The notes under the pieces are model-generated. The model was not told where the DNA came from. It did no database searches and worked only from the letters and a program-made list of their open reading frames with translations. The translations under genes and the position numbers were made by a program. Of a stretch of 64,000 nucleotides of DNA, positions 13,801-25,830 are shown piece by piece. Origin of the DNA: Rhopalosiphum padi (Eukaryota; Arthropoda; Insecta; Hemiptera; Aphididae); the NCBI RefSeq assembly GCF_020882245.1, contig NC_083600.1, positions 41,883,019-41,947,018 of the forward strand, in the 5' to 3' direction. Position 1 is the first letter of the stretch, and each line of letters begins with the position of its first letter.

Positions 13801-15429
13801 ATTTATTTATTTTGATAATAGAGATTCTAACAAATTGTACCTCAATTAATAACAATTTGTTATAATATTGTTATAATATATATTTTTTATGAATTAATTT
13901 TGTGATTATATAAAAACTTTTTAATATTTATATAATTTGTAAAAATATATAATAATCATAATTAGTACATGGGGAATATTATTACTATATAAATAGTAAA
14001 TGGTCACATTGTATAATTCATTGAAAATATATATTGAATGCCGATAATCATTGATTGACCGTGAATATATGTTTTATACATCAAACATAATTTGTCAACG
14101 AATTATAAACATATTAATTGTAATGCATAAAAAACCGCAAAGGTAAGTGTGCAACAGAAATTATTGCATTAAATTACCACAAACTGCAAAATAATTGTAG
14201 TACATATTATAATATAATAGTACACAGTTATAAATTACACAGAAGACTAGGAACAACTCAATAATTACTTATTTATTTCAGATTCATTAAGCTCTACGAT
14301 AAATGTAATCAACGACGAAAATAAGTGGCCTGGAATAAAAAATAAGTTAGAAGTATAAAACATCATTATTGCTTGTATGCTATAGGAGGGTATATAGCAA
14401 CACTGAGGTAATTGAAAAAGTAGATAAACTGGAAAAAGACGCGACAAATACTGATCAAAGAGATTTAAATTTATAACAATGTAAGTACGAATATGTCATA
14501 AAGACTATTAGTTTAAAAATGATACAAAATGTTTAAGCGAAAACAAAAGAAACCAAATTGAACAATGTAAAATGAGCAACCGTGCGTTCACGGAAAAACG
14601 TGAAAATCCAAATAGAAAAGATGTTATTCCAACGCATCTATGAATTGACATAATAATATATACATATATATGTATATATATACAACATTCCAGATAAAGT
14701 ATAAACTAATACAATTATAATCAGTCAAATAAATACGTATAGAAAAGATTAATTATTTCGGGAATACAATTATAATATTTTGTAATTTTAGTTTTTTAGG
14801 TTTGTATTTTGAATAACATCAAATATTATACAATAAATTTAACGTGCTAAAATATTTGATGACTTTTTACATAAAAGAATTCAGCAAAGTTATAAAATTA
14901 AACACTAATAAATTTAAGTGGGTATTTTAGTTTTATTTCGTTTAAGATAAGCACTACATTTTTTTTTTTTGATTCTAAAAGTTTGTATCGTACGTATTAA
15001 AATTAATTTTTAATAGTTGAAATTTTTTGTACCCTTTTATGACCAAAGCTTGAAAAATATTACGTTGTTTTGTTTTTAATATAGTTTACCATATTGATAT
15101 TTCATTTAATAATAATTAATGAACGTAATATAACTGTAAAAACCATTAATAGTATTTTATTACTTTTAAAAATTCGTAATAGGTATGATGAAATAAAACA
15201 GCATTGTAACATATTTGAAAATAAAACTAATTGAATCAGAATTTTATGCTGTACAAGTTTAATCTTACAATTGCTCGAAACAAATGTAAAAATAACTTAT
15301 ATTTTATATACATATAAAAAAATATTGATGTAAAATGTTTTCATAGTTTGCGTGCTTTATCTTTGAAACAAAAATGAAATGATTGATATAAATATAATAT
15401 ATACTTAGATGATTATAAGTAAATCATTA
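10834..15429. other. AT-rich intergenic DNA
   Basis: About 4.6 kb with no gene, RNA or clear element recognised. The few open frames are short, AT-driven and rich in Ile, Leu, Asn and Lys codons. Confidence 0.5.
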
Positions 15430-15775
15430 AATATACAAGGTGATTCTTTTAAAGTAATACACTCATTTTCTTAAAATGATTCAATGGTTTTAAAAATAAA
15501 TTTTAGATAATTTGAAGTAATAGGATACCTAAGCTCATTATTGAAGAAAAAATTATAAACTGTATTTATCATTATATTTTTTAAATATTTTACTTTTGAA
15601 TGATTATATACATTTTTAATTTCGATTGAAATACGAAATAAAAAACTTACACTGCAGAATATTTTTCTGAATAAATTTCGAGTTTTAAAAGATAAGTTAA
15701 TAGTTATAACTAATAATAATAATTTAAATTTTAGATATGCGGATTAGAAAGACAGGGATAATTTCCAAAATATTG
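15430..15775 (+). mobile_element. Fragment of the GTGATTC inverted-repeat family, copy 3
   Basis: It begins TATACAAGGTGATTCTTTTA and continues AAGTAATACACTCATT, which is shared with the copy at 58933. It also has the CATTATTGAAGAAAAAA block seen near the right end of copies 1 and 2. No matching right terminus was found, so the end coordinate is approximate. Confidence 0.45.
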
Positions 15776-18149
15776 ATTGACTATTGACTATTAACTATCT
15801 TTAAATACTCGTATTTTATTATAACTACTCGTTAGAAATTCGATTTTAGATTCAGATTGGAGCGACGAAAGAATTAGTTTTATGGTATTGTGTGATTAAT
15901 TTTTTTTTCTTTCATCACTTGTTAGAGCAATAAAAAACTTCAAATCGAAATTGATTAAGTCAAGGCACAGCACTTTTCAATAAAAAGAAACAAATTTTAG
16001 AAAAATTTGATTTTGTTCTTTTGTTATAACTTATAAATTTAGAATTAATAATCATAGGAACACTGATTTTATAATTTAATGTTTATACTAACATATTATA
16101 GAATATGATAAATATGTTTTAATATTTTAGAACTTTTCATGCTATTTTAGACGTTTGCAACTTTTTATAAAGGTTTTATAAGTTGTACTTAATATAAATC
16201 AAAAATAATTGATTAAATTTGTTTGATAAACACGTGTTATGGTGTATAATATAATTAATGTATTTTATATTTCAAATAAATTAAAAAACTAATCAACGGC
16301 TGAATTATTGACTAAGAATTTATTATTTTCTTTTTTTTTTTTTCATTGTTTTAGATAACAATATTTAGTTCCATTTAGTAATTTATATTTTCTTGGGAAA
16401 TTTTTATGTGTTGATTTTTAGTATATTATGAAATTAATGATTTAAAATACCTATTTACTTAGGTTTGAATAAGCTTTATAACGTTAAAAATTATTTCTGT
16501 AAATTTTAGAGAAACCTAAATTGTTTATTTTTATAACTATATAAGCCTATTGTTTTTTTCTAGATTTAATAATATTACATTGTCTAAATCTAATTTAATT
16601 TCATTACAATTTGCAGCGAATACGTGGTGATGCAATACGAAACGAATTCCCATCATATATTTGTATCCTGTTGACTGCAGTTTTTTTTAAATTTTACATT
16701 GTATTTTATTTTCGCCATTTTGTGAAATAATATTGTGCAATATAGATTCTTGAAATACAATTTTTTTACTATTTAGGTAATCGAAAACAAAAATGAATCA
16801 GTGTGTATTAATTGGTAGCCAAGTTATAAAAAAGTGTTAAATTTATTAAATACATCAAATAATCACAAAATAATGTAGAAAATCGTATTTCTGTTTACTG
16901 CGTAACCTTCTGCAGGTATAATAATATCATCTAGCTATAATATCCATTAACAGCTTATACAAATAAGACTTCAATTTTAAAATAGAAAACAAAGGCCAAT
17001 AATCAATGTTGAATACCTATAATAATTGCATATATAATTACCTAATACGCATGTATATACCCTAGTACCTACCATATTATAATAAATTGGAAGTGTAATC
17101 GGTTTATTGTTACATGTACATATTATTCTTATCAACTCATTGTTCTAGACATGGCTGCACAAAAATATTAATGAAATTAGCTTTTATACCCATCAATTAT
17201 AGTTAAATGATACATAATAATCAATTATACTAAAAATATCGTGTTTTCTTAACTTTAGTGTTAGGAATTTATTTGTTATACAACTTTAAGTTAAATCAAT
17301 TATCAGTGTTCTTACGTTGAAAAGCTTAAGATATTTAAATTATAAAGCGAGATATGAACATTTCAAATTGTAAAATTTTTCATGCTCATAAAGTCATAAC
17401 TTGAATAAAATTTAAAATATACTTAAAAAAATCAACGTACAAACACAGATAATCTTTTAAACTTCAAGTTTGATAATAGATCAGTTCACTTTAATATTAA
17501 AAGCTAAACAACACAAGGTTGCTTCTACTAAATGCAAATTTTGCTATGTTTTATGTGTAGGTTAGAAAGAGAAATTAAAGTATATACATATTTATATAAG
17601 TAACATATAGGAGCAAGTTTTAGAAAATATTATCGATTGATTTCAAACACATGTCACATGTAATTGATTTCGCTCGAGGAAATAAAAAACAAGAACGCTG
17701 CAAGTAATTAATATTATTAAATTATTCTTAAATAAATAAATATATATATATTTATCACTATACTGTAGGTATAGCTATAGAGGTTAATAAATTATAATTA
17801 AAAGTACCTATTGGTCTGAAATATTTATACTTTATTACAAAATATCTGTATTAATATTATATTTTTCAGTACGAACTGGTTATCATTATTTAAAATAAAT
17901 AATTTGATAGCAAGTCGTAAAGTATAGTAGATAAATCTATAAATATACTGCAGTAAAAATCATATTGGATATTAGACTTTCTTTGTCATTATTTATAATA
18001 ATATCCATTCGTACGGTTGTTAAACACAGATTTTTTTTTGCACTATGTTAATCATATAGAAATTTCGTATTAATAATAATTAACATAATAATTTTACCAC
18101 AATATAAGTACCTATAGGTATATAGTATATTAAACACGATACGTAATTG
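15776..18149. other. AT-rich intergenic DNA
   Basis: Nothing beyond AT-rich sequence, homopolymer tracts and short TA runs was recognised. Confidence 0.5.
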
Positions 18150-18260
18150 AATTGTTCGGGTTTTACGCGAATGTTCTCTCGGCCAACCTTCGTGACAGGG
18201 ACGTACGGTATGCGGTTTCGAATTGACATGTATATTATGCGCAGGCTGTCCTCGCCTGAA
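18150..18260. other. Isolated GC-rich patch, possible exon or regulatory island
   Basis: About 110 bases with many CpG stand out sharply from the surroundings. On the - strand the patch is preceded by CTTTTCAG, a plausible splice acceptor ending near 18258, and two frames stay open across it. No donor or partner exon was established, so it could equally be a regulatory patch. Confidence 0.25.
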
Positions 18261-21200
18261 AAGCCTAGGTTTTAGAAAATGACATATTTCAGATCATGAG
18301 ACATAAGTCTACTGAACGAGAATATTATACAAATTATTATTTTACTAATAGAAATAAAAGCATCTTTTATGAAAAGTTAATTACACGCAAAATCCCAGTA
18401 ATAGTAAAATTATCGTTTATTTACACATAATATTATATTCTTACAATTTACATTAATCAAACATCAACCGGTTTTACATTAAAAAAATATATATCATATT
18501 ATTTATGTTATACGAACTTCGTGATATAAATTTGAATATGCCTTATATTATAAGTAGGCACCTATACATGCCCATATACAATATGAGATAATATATTAAT
18601 ATTATAATGTGAGTGATGTGTGTTTATAGTTTATATATTCATACAGCATACCAACCCGACATAATTTATAATTTATAATGCACTTATATATTTTACACGT
18701 GCGTTTTTATATGATAAAATTATTTATCACAAGCTAATTTCGGTTATATTAATTATAAAATCAAATTACTTTTATTACTATTTATTATTTAATAAAAGTA
18801 GATTTCACTGCTAAAGTATAGGCTATATTTTAATCGTCGGTTAAGAAAAATTTGGTAGGTAACGTATATGCTTTTCATTACATATAGGTATAATAGGTAC
18901 ATAATTCTAAAATATATTTAGTGGCTTTCATTTTAAAAGATATTATTTTATTATGACCTTGACGAATTAATTAATACTTGAACCGTTCAATAAACTTTAA
19001 AAATATAAGACTAGTGATATTAATTACACAATGTTTAATCAATTTCATATTTTTTTTTCTTTTGAAATGTTTAATAATATTATAAATTATCGTAAATTGA
19101 TTATTGTGACGATAAAACTAATAATATATTAACCACTGTGTTCAAAATATAAAAACGGATTCCCTGTCTGGATATAGGGACCACGTTAGATAAGTTAACC
19201 TAACGTGTATGGTGTATTGGACACTCGTCTTATCGTTTTTATCGTCTCGATTTTCACGAGTGAAATATGAATGTATTTCTGATAAATAATGTCTTGTTTG
19301 AAAATGATAAAAAGTCTCGGTTTGCCTAGTTTCTATATACAGTTTTTTAAAGTGTTAAGTGCTAAAATTCTTAATTTCAATTTTAAAATTTTATCTGACT
19401 AAATATATGGAAGTGCTAATTATTTGCAAAATGTATAATTTTGAACATTTTATTTTATTTTATTGTTCTTTTTTTAAATATTACTCTATTGTTTCAACTG
19501 TTGAACTAACATTTTAGATTTCTACACATGAAGTTATTGTATAGGAATATTTCTATACCCGTAGGCCCTAGTCCCTGATTGTCACAAGCTTAATTGCCAT
19601 GGTTATTACTTATTATAGATACCAATACAATAATGTTAATTTTTGGAACCAATGCAAAAAAAACAGTAACTATTTAGTTAAAGTTTTCTTTGATTTATAT
19701 TAATTATTTTTTTGGTGTATCGATCACGTTGTTTAGTCGTTTAGGTGTGTGAACCGTTTTCATATTAACGATTTAAGCATATACAATTTATCAAATTATA
19801 CATATTATTACGTTATTAGTTGGTTTTATGTTTATTGTAAACTCGTAATTAATGTATAGAAATCTAAAAATTAAAATAATAATTAAAGGCTCGCCGACTT
19901 ATTATGCATATAGGTCATTGATAGCCATTTTTTTAAATAAATAATTTATTTTTGATTTGATATTAAATATTTCAACGAATTTTGTACTCATATGTTATCG
20001 TTTTATTTCATGTGTCTACAGTATGTGTTAGACAATTTTTTTAATAATATGATACAACTATAAAGATACTGCTAATATTTATTTTAATTTCCCGTGATAA
20101 AATAAATAATTTAGATTATATTATTTATAGCTTAGCGAGGAAACTATTTTTTTTTTTAATGTATGTTTAGTTTATATGTACTTTTTTATTTACCGCTTGG
20201 CGCTTGCATAATAAATCTTAATACCTAGATAATCTTAAAGTTTGCACGAACGAATAGGATATATAATGTGTACCGTGTACCTACATTTTATAGTCCTTAT
20301 TATATATTCGTATTTTTTTTTTTTCAATAACGGGACGGGATTTTGCACCATTTCCGTAAAACTCAAGGACAGTGCCTGGAGCGTAATTGAATTTGTCACT
20401 TTTAAAATTTACTAGCATAGTCAGTAAAAATTCAAGAACACTTAAAAAATTACTTAAAATATACATCATTTTCTGATCTCCCTGCAATGTCTCATTGAAC
20501 TAGGAAGAGAAATATATATGCTACGAATATATCTGTAATTCGCTAGTTTTTATTAGTATTTTATCACTTGCACACAATAGATTTTCTGATCATTGTCTTG
20601 AAAATATACTCAAATATTGAATTGCTAAGGGCATGTATTTATTTACCTACCAGTAGTTTCCTGGTACATATGAACTAAAACAAAAGATTAATTGATTCGA
20701 ATAATTTAAAGTTTTAATTTATACTTATTGACTAGGTATTGTTTTATTATATTATATATTATATTGTATAACAATATTACATTGTACGCAAATTGTACCT
20801 ATATTATAAAAATAGATATAACTAATAAATATTTTTAGTTTCTGAAGGTTGGCGTGAAAATGAATTTTCTAACCATTAATGATATAATTTAGGTGAACTG
20901 AATGAAGGTATACTTATTTATTAATACCGGCCGTATGAAATTGATATAAACACACGAAAGATGATTCATACTTCACTTTTATAAAATGTACGATATTCAG
21001 GGCCAATTTAACGATTTTTAGCTCAATGTAAGTTTATCTAACCTTAGTTTATATATAATAAATTGAAATCAAATAGCAAATTACAATTAATGCGTGTTTA
21101 ACTAAAAAATTGATTTAATTTACAGAATAAACGTTTGTGTTTAAATTTAATATGTATAAGATTTGTGTGCGTTTCTTCCCCTATATTATTATTTATTACC

Positions 21201-22329
21201 TATATACTCATATAAATAGCTTTTATTGTAATATTTTTAAATTTTTACTTGATGTATTGTCGTATTGAATGTCTATGATATATTATTTAATATTTATCAG
21301 TGTGTTTTTAGTTTTAACTTTAAGTTACAAAAATTAAAAACATGCAAAAAGTTAAATAATTAATTTTTATAGAATATAAAAGTTATAGATTTATAATTAT
21401 AAATTGTTGAGTTTTTGAATTGTAAATAAAATCATAATAAATTAAATAACTTATTAGGTATTTAGTGGGTTTACGCGTTACCAGTTATTAAAAAATAACT
21501 CAAAATATAATGATAAATGAAAGTTTAAAATATAGATACAACTCAGTTTTCAGCAACACGCAGAAATAGTATTTCGAAAATTAATAGTGACCAATCATTT
21601 AAATCTTATATTATTGTATTAGTAAATTTTAAAATTACAATTTTGTTCGGTTTTATTGTTTATATCAAACATAATAAATTACACTTTTTTTTACTGTGAA
21701 ACGTGATTTATTTTACAAATTAATTACAAATAATGCATTATTGTGTGCAAATGTATGAATAATGTTCATTTAATATTGTTTATTTTAATAAAGTAAGTAC
21801 ACCGTACACCTTATTAATACAACTGATATGTAGGTAAACGTTCTAACACAAACTGATAATAATAATAATTAATAATATAATATCATTATACTCATTATAA
21901 TATATGCATAAAAGCTAAAAGCAGAAGTATAAATTTAATAAAACAGGATCAGGCGACGACATGTTGTCATCAATATTGTAACCTTTGATGCTAAGACAAG
22001 TGACCTAAAACGGCTAAAACCATGCACATATATGCAGTATATATTATAAAATATGATGTAAATAAATCATAGTTTATTGTGTTATATGCAATTTATTAAA
22101 CATACACAGCACACACCGTGTATAATATATATAGGAATATTGTATTTCTTACGCCTTATAGCGTTGGAAATAATCTCGCAAAGGCTAAACACGTGGTAAT
22201 AATAATGGGTCTATGAGTCCGATGCGAAAACTAATTATTACATATGATGTATATATATTATATTGTATAATTAATTAGATATTATAACAAAACTAAATAC
22301 ATCGTACCTATTATATATCCCAATTAGGT
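18261..22329. other. AT-rich intergenic DNA
   Basis: About 4 kb without a supported gene. CACGTTAG (19182-19189) and CTAACGTG (19200-19207) form an exact 8-bp inverted repeat in a slightly less AT-rich patch (19150-19260). Confidence 0.5.
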
Positions 22330-22674
22330 ACACATTGTACACGAGAACACACAATATATTACACGACTGTTTATTCGGGCGTGCGCTCTTAGAGGAATTA
22401 AAGCGTAGTCTGGACCACCGTCAGTGACGAAATAGCCAAATTCAAGTATATACTCACCGATACCTATAATTATATCGAGAAAACAAAAGACGATGTTTTC
22501 GTGTACAAGCCGGACCTTCGCTGTACCGTAAAACACATTGTACAGCTTATTATATTTTATTATCGCGGACCGATCATTTTATTGTGGATGCTGCAGAGTT
22601 CTTTACGCGCGCAATTCGTAGTCGGCTGCAGATGATAACAATAATGTAATACATAATAATTATTATTGGCATCA

Positions 22675-22703
22675 ATAATATAATAATAATAATAATAATA
22701 ATA
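22675..22703. repeat. (AAT)n microsatellite
   Basis: About nine near-perfect AAT/ATA triplets inside the GC island. Confidence 0.85.
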
Positions 22704-23024
22704 CGTGCGTTCGTATTATATTATTATGATATTATTTTATTAATATATTATGTGCGCACATAAAAATATCAATATCGTTTCGAGTGCGTGTTCGCCGACC
22801 ACATGCGACGCGCGTGTCTTAGAAAGTCCGCGCGAATGCGAAAGAAAGTGCACTATTATAATCAGATTCGCGCAGATCGCCCATTGATGACGGGCCGCGA
22901 ACGACGGCGGTACGAGCACAATGGACCGCTTACCACGACCGTGGTAGTACATAATAATAACACCGTAATGTACGCATATAATATATACATACGACGGATA
23001 TATTGTGTTCTTCTGAATGACACG

Positions 23025-23048
23025 CACACACACACACACACACACACA
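23025..23048. repeat. (CA)12 microsatellite
   Basis: Twelve uninterrupted CA dinucleotides. On the - strand they read as a Cys-Val run, which explains the apparent CVCVCV frames here. Confidence 0.9.
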
Positions 23049-23872
23049 TAGAATATACACGTGTTATGTGCGTTGCGAGAAAGTATTATTACTTGGCTGT
23101 TTGCATAACACCGCGCACCGTCGTCGTGCTGTAGCAGTCCTGCTCTACTCCTCGTCGTCCTCATATTATACAGTATACTGCCGCCACTGACCTTGGCTCG
23201 TATATATACGCCAAATCCGCGTGTGATCTAATTAGAATATTTCGATCGGAATATTCGTGTCAACCACCAGCTACAGTTGCTGTCTGCGAGTGTCTGATGT
23301 ATATAATATATATATAATAATAAAATAATATTATCATAACCTCTTTTTCCTTCAGGGACTGCGCCGTGCCCCTTTAATATATACCTAATATTATAAATAT
23401 ACATATTATATTGTATGTAACGCGTGTGCGGCGGTAAAACGAAATGAATAAAAAAAAAAATCCTTTTCGCTTGTGTATATGTTTTCAATACAATGACACT
23501 ACAATACATCCTTGGGCGGGCCGGTAAAATAAATGTAAATATAAAAACTTATTTCTGCCACAACCGTTGCGGGGAGGACTTCCATTTTATTAATCGTGCT
23601 ACGAGTACTGCAAGTCGTGAATGAGACCTCGATTGCAGCGTGTAATATAATAAAAACACATATTTTTTAATATAAAATCAAGTCCATAAAAATCTTAACC
23701 GACCAGAGTAAGTCCGTCCGTTCCGCCCGTGCAGAGAGAGTCCTTGCAACAACGACCATCCTAAGTCTTGCCCGGCGGCGGCGACACGAGAGTTTGCACA
23801 ATAATGATTATTGCCGTCGACGCCGCTGCTCGCGTGCCCAATATTTTTTCGTATGTACGCAACGCAATCATA

Positions 23873-23930
23873 TTAATAATAATAATACTAATAAATAATA
23901 ATAATAATGATAATAATAATAATAATAATA
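23873..23930. repeat. Interrupted (AAT)n microsatellite
   Basis: A long AAT tract broken by ACT, AAAT and GAT. It gives an artificial Asn run on the + strand and an Ile/Leu run on the - strand. Confidence 0.85.
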
Positions 23931-24160
23931 GTGATATAAACGCCGGCAGAGACCCCCGCGGTATGATAGGCCGCGTGATCTTTAATTTGCACGCCGCCAC
24001 TTCAGGGGAGACCGACCGCACACTGACCTGGGTCACCGCGGGCTAAGTGTTGTCAAACGTTTGCGCAAATTGAACGGATAATAATGTATATGTATAATAT
24101 TATATTTTCTCGGGGTCGTTGGTCAACAGCGCATAAGGCCGATGACTGGACGTTTTGGTT

Positions 24161-25357
24161 ACAACTTTTTTTTTCATCTCCGTTTCATTCTATTGTGGGA
24201 TGTGGTTTTCTATTTGCTTTTTACCTCCTCTCTGTTTTAACCCATTGAATAAAATGCTTTTTTTTACTATAACTGCATGGCTAGAATAAAAAAAATCGTA
24301 AACACAATACGAATTGACACAACAATGAAATTATTCCTTTATCTGCAGCGTTTTAATGATAATTTAAAAGAAAAAAAATCTGGTATATGTCTATTTATAA
24401 GACTCAGTACTTGACCTCACGAACAGTATTTCTAATATGTAGGTTAAATATAAACAGATAATATTATACACGATAGTCAATATATTATTATTACAGGTAG
24501 TTAAGTAGTAAAGATATTTTTTTTAAAGTTTAGTAATTTATAATTACACATATAATAAACATTTTAATTATATCCGTTATATAATAATCGTAATGTGAAA
24601 ATTAAATAAATTAAACACAAATATAAATAATATATTCAATCAGTTTGTACTAGAAAATCATAATTATACTCTTGCTCGTAATAATTAACCAGTAATCACC
24701 ACTAGTGGCATACACTGCAGAATTTTTCAATAGATTTAAAAAATTAAAAAATAAATAAATAAGTACTTATATAAGATTAGTCGTTAATTAAAGACTAAAT
24801 TAGGTGCCCCTTACTATTATAATAGTATACTGCTGTTACTAATATATATAAAGAGATAAAATGAAACAATTTGACAATAAAAATAATAGGCATTAAAAAT
24901 TAAAATACAATTTTTATTTTTATTTTGTCCGTTTTATTAATTGCATATATTTGGGTGAGTGTTTGATTGTTTGTGTATAAATTTAACTTCTATAATTCCT
25001 TTTTTCTTTAATGTTGGCTATAAGCTAATTCGTTTAGACGGTTTTCTGTCATAGTTCCATGGTATCTTATGTATAGTTTCAGACTTTAAATTTTGAAAAT
25101 TTTCTTTCACGTGTAGCTGAAAAAATTGGTTGGTATCTAATGTAGAAGACATTCTTAACAATCCGGTAATACATAATATTTTGTACAATGTGGTAGCGTA
25201 ATATCAATAATATAAAAAAATAATGACTGTGATTAATAATAATAATGTATGAAAAATGCGCCTATGCTTATAGGGGCATTTAATTATCAAATCAATAAAT
25301 ATTATGAAGCCGCGTATTAAATCAATACGACTATAACTCTTAAACACAATAACTGTC
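24161..25357. other. AT-rich intergenic DNA
   Basis: No gene, RNA or transposon end was recognised. Confidence 0.5.
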
Positions 25358-25830
25358 CAAGTATATCTAGGTATTTACAATATATCTATCCAGCTATCCA
25401 TCCCCATAGATAACGTCTTTTTTTTCGATAACAGACTTACATGGAACAACTATATAAAATCAAAAAGATTAACAATGCTCTATCTCGAACACTAAAAATT
25501 GTATGTTGTCAAAAAAAAAGTTTACAATCTTAAAAACTAATCTTTTAATTTATAAGATGCGTTTAAAATCTAAATGGATGTGCTACATACAAGTTATAAC
25601 TTTAGGGTTAAGAAAAAGAAAAATCCAACTTAAAAAAAAAATTCAAGTATCTAAAAATATCATACTCTGTGGTAAAATTACAAACATTCCTTTCTTTGTA
25701 TATAGTTGAATTCTATTTAAAGACATTAACATTGAAACAATTGAAGAAGAAGCAACAATTATTTTATAATTTAAAAAAATCACCAGAAATCTCTTATAAA
25801 AAAGTTCATCACATCCTGATTCTTCCTGAA
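25358..25830 (+). mobile_element. Decayed jockey-type non-LTR retrotransposon fragment (end of reverse transcriptase ORF)
   Basis: Translations in shifting frames spell blocks found in order in jockey-clade ORF2 downstream of the RT catalytic core. VYLGIY near 25361 corresponds to the family's VKYLGV. DNRLTWNNYIKSKRLT (25426-25473) corresponds to the LTW..HI..KR block. ILKTNLLIYKMRLKSKWM (from about 25530) corresponds to the LSL.NKLLLYK..LKPIW block, and DINIETIEEE (about 25720) to the DL.I.TV..EI block. The expected DxxLTW spacing is broken by about 50 extra bases, and frameshifts and stops are present, so this is an inactive remnant. The catalytic YADD region is absent. The family call rests on recall of the protein pattern. 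Confidence 0.65.

Larger units (their letters stand above)
22330..24160. promoter_or_regulatory. Broad GC/CpG island, possible promoter region
   Basis: The largest island in the window, with CpG-rich blocks (22330-22540, 22780-22940, 23060-23230, 23700-24050) separated by AT and CA repeats. GTATATATACGCC near 23200 could act as a TATA box on the + strand. On the - strand an open stretch starting at 22536 (MFYGTAKVRLVHENIV) runs to GTGAGTAT, a good donor, near 22457. Frames overlap on both strands and cross microsatellites, so no protein is called. A gene start with long introns is the likeliest reading, but strand and exons are undecided. Confidence 0.35.

Noticed and set aside
20281..20487. 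A 68-codon - strand frame containing NYAPGTVLEFYGNGAKSRP
   Set aside because: The neighbouring + strand frame is equally open and no splice sites or domain support either; it may be decayed repeat.
22740..23164. Overlapping frames on both strands with Cys-Val or Thr-His runs
   Set aside because: The runs come from the (CA)12 microsatellite, and the frames overlap each other on opposite strands without splice borders.
23761..24046. Frames of about 91 codons on both strands
   Set aside because: Their centres are an interrupted AAT microsatellite read as Asn or Ile/Leu, and both strands are equally open, which points to chance.
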